In this document: in pieces, positions 14,476 through 18,525 of the stretch
How positions within the stretch are numbered: position 1 is the stretch's first letter
How the letters are laid out: every line of letters begins with the position of its first letter
NCBI GenBank assembly: GCA_964516865.1
Contig: CAZEXD010000008.1
Coordinates: 1-18,525, forward strand
DNA: 18,525 nt
Direction of reading: 5' to 3'
From: CAZEXD01 sp964516865
GTDB taxonomy: Bacteria; Patescibacteriota; Minisyncoccia; Minisyncoccales; Staskawiczbacteraceae
Program-made: the position numbers and the translations under genes
The notes under the pieces: generated by a model
The model's input: only the letters and a program-made list of their open reading frames with translations
What the model was told of the DNA's origin: nothing
Databases searched by the model: none

Positions 14476-15717
14476 ATGAGACCTATTTCGATTTCTTTGT
14501 CTCCCAACGCCGAAAAAGATGATGTCCGTTTAGCACTTAAACTGATTTTTCAGCCCTGGAAATGGAAAAGGGGTGAAGCGATAAAAGAAATTGAAGAAAA
14601 ATTCAAAAGTTATATTGGGGTAAAATATGCAGTTTCTTTTAATAGCGGCCGTTCTTCTTTAATGGCAATTTTGAGCGCCTTAAATTTGCCAAAAAATAGC
14701 GAGGTTTTGCTTCAGGCATTTACTTGTAATGCCGCTGTTAATCCGGTAATATGGGCTGGTCTTAAACCAATTTATCTTGATTGCGACGAGAACGACTATA
14801 ACATAAATATAAGCGATTTAAGGGCAAAAATTAGCCCCAATTCCCGAGTTTTAATGGTTCAGCATACTTTTGGCTTGCCCGCCAATATGGATGAAATTTT
14901 GGCTATTGTGCGACAAAATAACCTTATTCTAATTGAGGATTGCGCCCACGCTTTAGGAGCAGAGTGGCGGGGTCAAAAGGTTGGCACTTTTGGCAAGGCG
15001 GCTTTTTTCAGTTTTGGTCGAGATAAAATTATTTCTTCTGTTTATGGAGGAATGGCGGTTTCCAACGATCCTTTGATTGCTGAAAATCTCCGCCGCGCCC
15101 AGAAGGATTTTGGCTTCCCAAATCCTTTTTGGATTAAAAAGCAATTGCTGCATCCTATTTTAATGAATTATATTGTTTTACCCCTTTATAATATTTTTGA
15201 CTTAGGAAAAATATTTTTGGTTTTGTCTCAATGGTTGGGAGTTTTGTCAAAAGCAGTTCATTGGAAAGAAAAGAGGGGGAAAAAACCGGCATATTTCCCC
15301 AAAAGATTGCCGAATGCCTTGGCTATTTTGGCCCTGAACCAATTTAAAAAATTAGACAGATTTTATCGACATCGAAAAGAATTAGCGGAATTTTATTATA
15401 AAACATTAAAAAACACATCATTAGAATTACCGAAAACTTTTCCTGAAAGAAAAAATGCTTTTCTCCGTTTTACCATTAAACATCCAAGGGCCCACGAAAT
15501 AATTTATGAGGCATGGCACAAAAAAAATATTATAATAGGGGATTGGTATATTAATCCGGTTATCCCTTATGACACCAAATTAGAAAGCATTGGTTATGAG
15601 GCGGGGAGTTGTCCGATTGCCGAAAAACTTGCTAAAACTACTTTTAATCTGCCAACCCATATCAACGTTTCCCAAAAAGACGCCGAAAAAATAGTGGAAT
15701 TTTTAAAAAAAATATAA
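14476..15717 (+). CDS. DegT/DnrJ/EryC1/StrS-family PLP aminotransferase
   Basis: 413 residues, typical length. These type I fold enzymes usually aminate nucleotide-linked keto-sugars used in surface glycans. Visible landmarks are VSFNSGRSSLMAILSAL (phosphate-binding loop), LIEDCAHALGAEWRGQKVG with the Asp that pairs with the pyridine nitrogen, and SFGRDKIISSVYGGMAV, where K184 is the expected PLP lysine. The family norm FSFxxxKxxxxGEGG is varied: SVYGG replaces GEGG. The middle segment 215-265 contains a hydrophobic stretch (MNYIVLPLYNIFDLGKIFLVL) that is longer than usual, perhaps a membrane-contact element. No sugar-nucleotide synthesis neighbours are present in the window, so the substrate is open. 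It follows the Mur ligase in the same direction. Confidence 0.87.
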   Translation: MRPISISLSPNAEKDDVRLALKLIFQPWKWKRGEAIKEIEEKFKSYIGVKYAVSFNSGRSSLMAILSALNLPKNSEVLLQAFTCNAAVNPVIWAGLKPIYLDCDENDYNINISDLRAKISPNSRVLMVQHTFGLPANMDEILAIVRQNNLILIEDCAHALGAEWRGQKVGTFGKAAFFSFGRDKIISSVYGGMAVSNDPLIAENLRRAQKDFGFPNPFWIKKQLLHPILMNYIVLPLYNIFDLGKIFLVLSQWLGVLSKAVHWKEKRGKKPAYFPKRLPNALAILALNQFKKLDRFYRHRKELAEFYYKTLKNTSLELPKTFPERKNAFLRFTIKHPRAHEIIYEAWHKKNIIIGDWYINPVIPYDTKLESIGYEAGSCPIAEKLAKTTFNLPTHINVSQKDAEKIVEFLKKI

Positions 15718-15777
15718 ATAATTTTATGCCGTCAGCAATTATTATAAAAGTTATTTTTTAAATTTATTATAGACGTT

Positions 15778-16058
15778 GTGATTTTAGAGGTTTCCGCCGA
15801 TATTTTATTTAAAAAATGGAGCATGGGAAATAAAAATCTATTTTTATGGCCGGTTTGTTATTTTATCTTTTTGCTTCTATATTCTGGGCTTTTTCTTTAA
15901 AATACGAGTTTCTATCCAAAGCCATTTCCGTTTTTACTGTTTTAAATTTTATAATGATTGTTCTGGTCGGTGCGATAATCTTCAAAGAGAATTTATCTCT
16001 AATAAATAAAATAGGTATCTTATTAGTAATTATTAGCATCATATTAATTCAAGCGTGA
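15778..16058 (+). pseudogene. SMR/EamA-like small transporter, frameshifted
   Basis: The intact-looking part is 15846-16058 (70 residues: AGLLFYLFASIFWAFSLKYEFLSKAISVFTVLN... then two more helices), which matches the last three helices of four-helix small multidrug-resistance/EamA-like proteins. The first helix is in another frame just upstream: from about 15778 (GTG) it reads ILEVSADILFKKWSMGNKNLFL, and switches at the T5 run 15841-15845, as if one T were lost. Further upstream the N-terminus is unclear: a frame opening with ATG at 15726 (MPSAIIIKVIF) stops after 11 residues. Either a decaying transporter or a homopolymer error. The TGA at 16056-16058 overlaps the GTG start of the next gene (GTGA). 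Confidence 0.65.
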
Positions 16059-17122
16059 TATTAACAATAAAAGAAATAAACGATAAAGGAATTTGGGAGA
16101 GTTTTTTAAAAGAATGCGAGGAAAAAACATTTCTTCAGGCCTGGAATTGGGGCGAGTTTCAGGTATTAGAAGATAACAAAATTTGGCGTTTAGGAATTTA
16201 TAGCAATGAGGAACTTGTCGCCGTTGCTTTGGTTATTAAAATTATGGCAAAGAGAGGAATTTTTTTGTTTATTCCTCATGGCCCCGTAGTTAAAAATCAA
16301 AACCAAACCTCAATTAGCAAATATCAAATCTTAAGCGCCCTGTTAGCCGAACTTAAAAAATTAGCAATTAAAGAAAAGGCAAGTTTTATTAGAATTTCGC
16401 CAATTTGGCAGCGAAACGAGATGAACACTAAAATATTTCAAGGATTAGGGTTTAGAGATGCCCCTATTCATATGCACGCCGAGGTAACGTGGGAATTAAA
16501 CATCCAGCCATCGGAAGAAGAAATTTTAAGCAAAATGCGCAAAACAACGCGATATTTAATTCGTCAGGGGCAAAAAAACAAAGATATTCAAATTGTTAAA
16601 AGCCGCAAAATTGAAGATTTAGAAAAATTTAACAAAGTTTATTTAGAAACTGCCAAACGACATAATTTTGTTGTTTTCCCAATGAGATATTTAAAAAATG
16701 AATTTTCTTCCTTTATTAACGACGATCAAATCCTTCTTTTTTTAGGAAAATATAAAGAAGAAATTGTTTCAGCGGCGCTTTTTGTTTTTTGGCAAAATAC
16801 CGCTTTTTATCATCATTCTGGTTCTCTTTTAAAATACGCAAAAGTGCCGGTTTCTTATCTTTTGCAGTGGTAAGCAATTAAAGAAGCGAAAAAGCGGAGA
16901 TGCAATTTTTATAACTTTTGGGGAATTAATGAAAAAAATTGCAAATGGGAAATTGGAAACTGGAAATTTGGTAAACATCCTTGGTATGGTTTATCTTTAT
17001 TTAAAATGGGATTTGGGGGTTATCGGAAAGAATTTGTTAAAACCCAAGATTATATTATTTCGCCAAGATACTATCTTACTTATTTAATAGAAAAAATTAG
17101 AAAAGTTAAAAGAGGATTATAG
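16055..17122 (+). pseudogene. FemX/FemAB-type peptidyltransferase with in-frame TAA
   Basis: Enzymes of this family transfer amino acids from aminoacyl-tRNA to the peptidoglycan stem peptide, building the interpeptide bridge. The first 272 residues run from GTG 16055: FLQAWNWGEFQ near the start, IPHGPVVK, FIRISPIW, SEEEILSKMRKTTRYLIRQGQK (the family's KTRYNI-like segment), then AALFVFWQNTAFYHHSGS and SYLLQW. A TAA at 16870-16872 replaces the expected Glu/Gln, and the same frame then continues with AIKEAKKR, FYNFWGI, HPWYGLSLFKMGFGGYRKEFV and SPRYYLTYLIEKIRKVK to TAG at 17120, exactly the expected C-terminus. Full length would be 355 residues. A 16-residue Lys/Asn/Trp-rich insert (about 16930-16970) looks like intergenic repeat DNA translated in frame. 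A single base change would restore it. Confidence 0.82.
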
Positions 17123-17234
17123 TTAAATTATCAATTACAAAAAACCAAAAACTAAATTACAAATCACAAAATCCAAATTCTAAAAAACAATTTTCAATTA
17201 ACAATTAGCAAAATCAAATCAACTTTGATTTTCA
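17123..17234. repeat. AT-rich low-complexity intergenic filler
   Basis: Runs of 'aattacaaa', 'aaatccaaattc' and 'caattttcaattaacaatta', the same type of DNA as 293-420. No promoter with a convincing -35/-10 pair, no SD and no hairpin terminator are visible ahead of ftsQ. Confidence 0.5.
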
Positions 17235-18056
17235 ATGAAAGGGCGCATAAAGAGGCGGTATAAAATAAAACAAAGAAAACCACTTTTTAAAAAACCTTTA
17301 TTTTGGGTAGCGATTTTGTTATTATTTTTTTTCGGGACAATAACTTATTTTTTTGCGTTTTTTGATAAATTTCAGATTAAACAAATTATTGTTTCTGGAA
17401 ACGAAAAAACCTCGCGAGAAGAAATTGAAAATATCGTTTGGAAAGAAATAAAAAAGAAAATTTTATTTTTTGATTCTCAAAGCATTTTTTTAATCAGTCC
17501 TTTAAAAATAAAAAAAAGCATTTTAGACAAATTTCCCCTTGTTGAGGAAGTGGAGGTAAAAAGACAATTATGGGATAATTTAATTATTAACCTTACAGAA
17601 CGTCAGCCATTTTTTGTTTTTTGCCCTCAAAATTCAGATTGCTTTTTTGGAGATAAAAAGGGGATTATTTTTGAACCAGCAAAAGAGCCCTATTCCGACT
17701 TTTTAATTGTGCGACAAGACAATGAAGAAATAATGGTGTTGGGAAAGGAAATATTTAAAAAAGAAATTATGGACGCTCTTTCTATAATTAAAGACAATTT
17801 TGAGGAAAATTTAAAAATAAAAATTGAAGAAATTAAAATTGTCTCTTCGGAAAGATTAAATATTAAAACCAAAGAAGGGTGGGAGGTTTATCTTAATCCC
17901 GTTTCAACGGCAGAGATTAATTTTCAGATTGAAAAATTAAATTTGCTGTTAGAAAAAGAAGTTCCAAAAGAGACGAGAACAACGCTTAAATATATTGATC
18001 TGCGTTTTACCCGGGCTTATATCTGTTATAAAAACTCTGCCTGCGCTGATAAATAG
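17235..18056 (+). CDS. ftsQ: Cell division protein FtsQ (POTRA domain)
   Basis: Bitopic division protein that scaffolds FtsB/FtsL at the septum. 273 residues: a strongly basic cytoplasmic tail (MKGRIKRRYKIKQRKP), one transmembrane helix (about 22-43), then the POTRA domain opening FQIKQIIVSGNEKTSREEIENIV and running to FPLVEEVEVKRQLWDNLIINLTERQPF, both classic FtsQ/DivIB stretches. The C-terminal half (GDKKGIIFEPA..., IDLRFTRAYICY) matches the FtsQ beta-domain, whose last strand binds FtsB. Unusual: two pairs of cysteines (CPQNSDC and CYKNSAC) on the outside, which could form disulfides. No SD at the ATG. It ends 35 nt before the convergent recR stop. Confidence 0.88.
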   Translation: MKGRIKRRYKIKQRKPLFKKPLFWVAILLLFFFGTITYFFAFFDKFQIKQIIVSGNEKTSREEIENIVWKEIKKKILFFDSQSIFLISPLKIKKSILDKFPLVEEVEVKRQLWDNLIINLTERQPFFVFCPQNSDCFFGDKKGIIFEPAKEPYSDFLIVRQDNEEIMVLGKEIFKKEIMDALSIIKDNFEENLKIKIEEIKIVSSERLNIKTKEGWEVYLNPVSTAEINFQIEKLNLLLEKEVPKETRTTLKYIDLRFTRAYICYKNSACADK

Positions 18057-18076
18057 GAGGGGTGCGTTTGACTCCT
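18052..18076. terminator. Possible bidirectional terminator between ftsQ and recR
   Basis: TAGGAG at the ftsQ stop pairs with CTCCTA (18071-18076) around a 13-nt loop. It is only 6 bp and has no solid T run on either strand; position between convergent genes is the main support. Confidence 0.3.
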
Positions 18077-18091
18077 AATTAATTTACCTTG

Positions 18092-18525
18092 CTATTTACG
18101 ACCCTCAAAGGCATTTTCTAAAGTTTCTTCGTCAGCGTATTCTAATTCACCCCCAACTGGCAAACCAAGTCCTAAATGAGTAATTTTGGGAAGATTTTCT
18201 TTTAATACCGATTTTATTTTTTTTTCGACTAAAATAGCAGTTGCTCTTCCTTCGGGAGTAGGATTGGTAGCAATGATAATTTCTTTAAAAATGGTAATTA
18301 TGCCAAAAGATTGGGGCGCTCTTAAGCGTTCTTCTAATTCTTTAAGTCGCAGATTTTCGATTTCATTTTTTTTTAAGGTTTCTGCCACTCCACCCAAAAT
18401 AAAATAAAGTCCTTTGTATTTTTTTGTTTTTTCAATAGTTAGCAAATCCGCTTCTTTTTCCACGATACAAAGCAAGGACCTATCTCTATTCATATTTTGG
18501 CAGATTTCGCAGAGGGTATCACCAT
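18092..18525 (-). CDS. recR: Recombination protein RecR (5' end outside window)
   Basis: Subunit of the RecFOR-type repair complex that loads RecA at gaps. The visible 144 residues cover the second half of the C4 zinc finger (TLCEICQN, two cysteines; the first pair is beyond the edge), the Toprim domain (SLLCIVEKEADLLTIEK, YKGLYFILGG, IIATNPTPEGRATAILVEKK) and the C-terminal LGLGLPVGGELEYADEETLENAFEGRK, nearly invariant in the family. Stop TAG at 18092-18094. The frame runs off the window at 18525. It is convergent with ftsQ. In many bacteria recR follows ybaB directly; here the two lie about 18 kb apart in opposite orientation. Confidence 0.94.
   Translation of the reverse strand, partial: GDTLCEICQNMNRDRSLLCIVEKEADLLTIEKTKKYKGLYFILGGVAETLKKNEIENLRLKELEERLRAPQSFGIITIFKEIIIATNPTPEGRATAILVEKKIKSVLKENLPKITHLGLGLPVGGELEYADEETLENAFEGRK

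Overview
The window looks like a chromosomal fragment of a Candidate Phyla Radiation (Patescibacteria, Parcubacteria-like) bacterium. The reasons are AT-rich coding sequence, very short intergenic gaps filled with low-complexity 'aaattgaaaatt'-type DNA, a 23S rRNA gene carrying group I introns with a LAGLIDADG endonuclease, near-leaderless promoters with few Shine-Dalgarno sites, and protein variants (PBP2, LysRS, FemX, Mur ligase) of the type I associate with this group. This is recalled family knowledge; no search was run.

Layout. Positions 1-292: the end of a YbaB/EbfC nucleoid-associated protein. Positions 293-420: an AT-rich fold-back spacer. Positions 421-3231: the 3' half only of a 23S rRNA. 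It is interrupted by two group I introns (1852-2577 with a homing endonuclease, 2638-2942 without an ORF) placed 60 nt apart around the peptidyl-transferase region, and it carries an IVS-like 107-nt arm at helix 68. A spacer with a long hairpin and then 5S rRNA with a terminator follow. Positions 3608-7029: a cell-elongation operon mreC-mreD-mrdA (PBP2) with a good sigma70-type promoter. Positions 7030-8416: spacer and a secreted peptidoglycan-binding/Kre9-like protein broken by two frameshifts. Positions 8418-11172: a lysS-serS operon with a near-leaderless promoter. Positions 11173-11525: a small membrane-protein gene on the minus strand with its own promoter, strong RBS and terminator. Positions 11531-12301: an alpha/beta hydrolase. 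Positions 12302-12730: a 0.4-kb non-coding, GC-richer, highly structured region ending in a terminator, which is the best candidate for an undescribed structured RNA. Positions 12778-17122: a membrane-anchored Mur ligase, a DegT-family aminotransferase, a broken SMR/EamA-like transporter and a FemX-like peptidyltransferase with an internal stop. Positions 17235-18056: ftsQ. Positions 18092-18525: recR on the minus strand, cut by the window edge.

How the genes fit together. Cell-envelope growth dominates: MreC/MreD/PBP2 (elongation), Mur ligase (precursor stem peptide), FemX (interpeptide bridge, using aminoacyl-tRNA) and FtsQ (division), with aminoacyl-tRNA synthetases and rRNA supplying translation. 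Long core genes are intact, while three accessory genes carry frameshifts or a stop.

The points most worth a second look are the absent 5' half of the 23S gene, the intron pair around a 60-nt A-loop exon, and the structured region 12338-12730.
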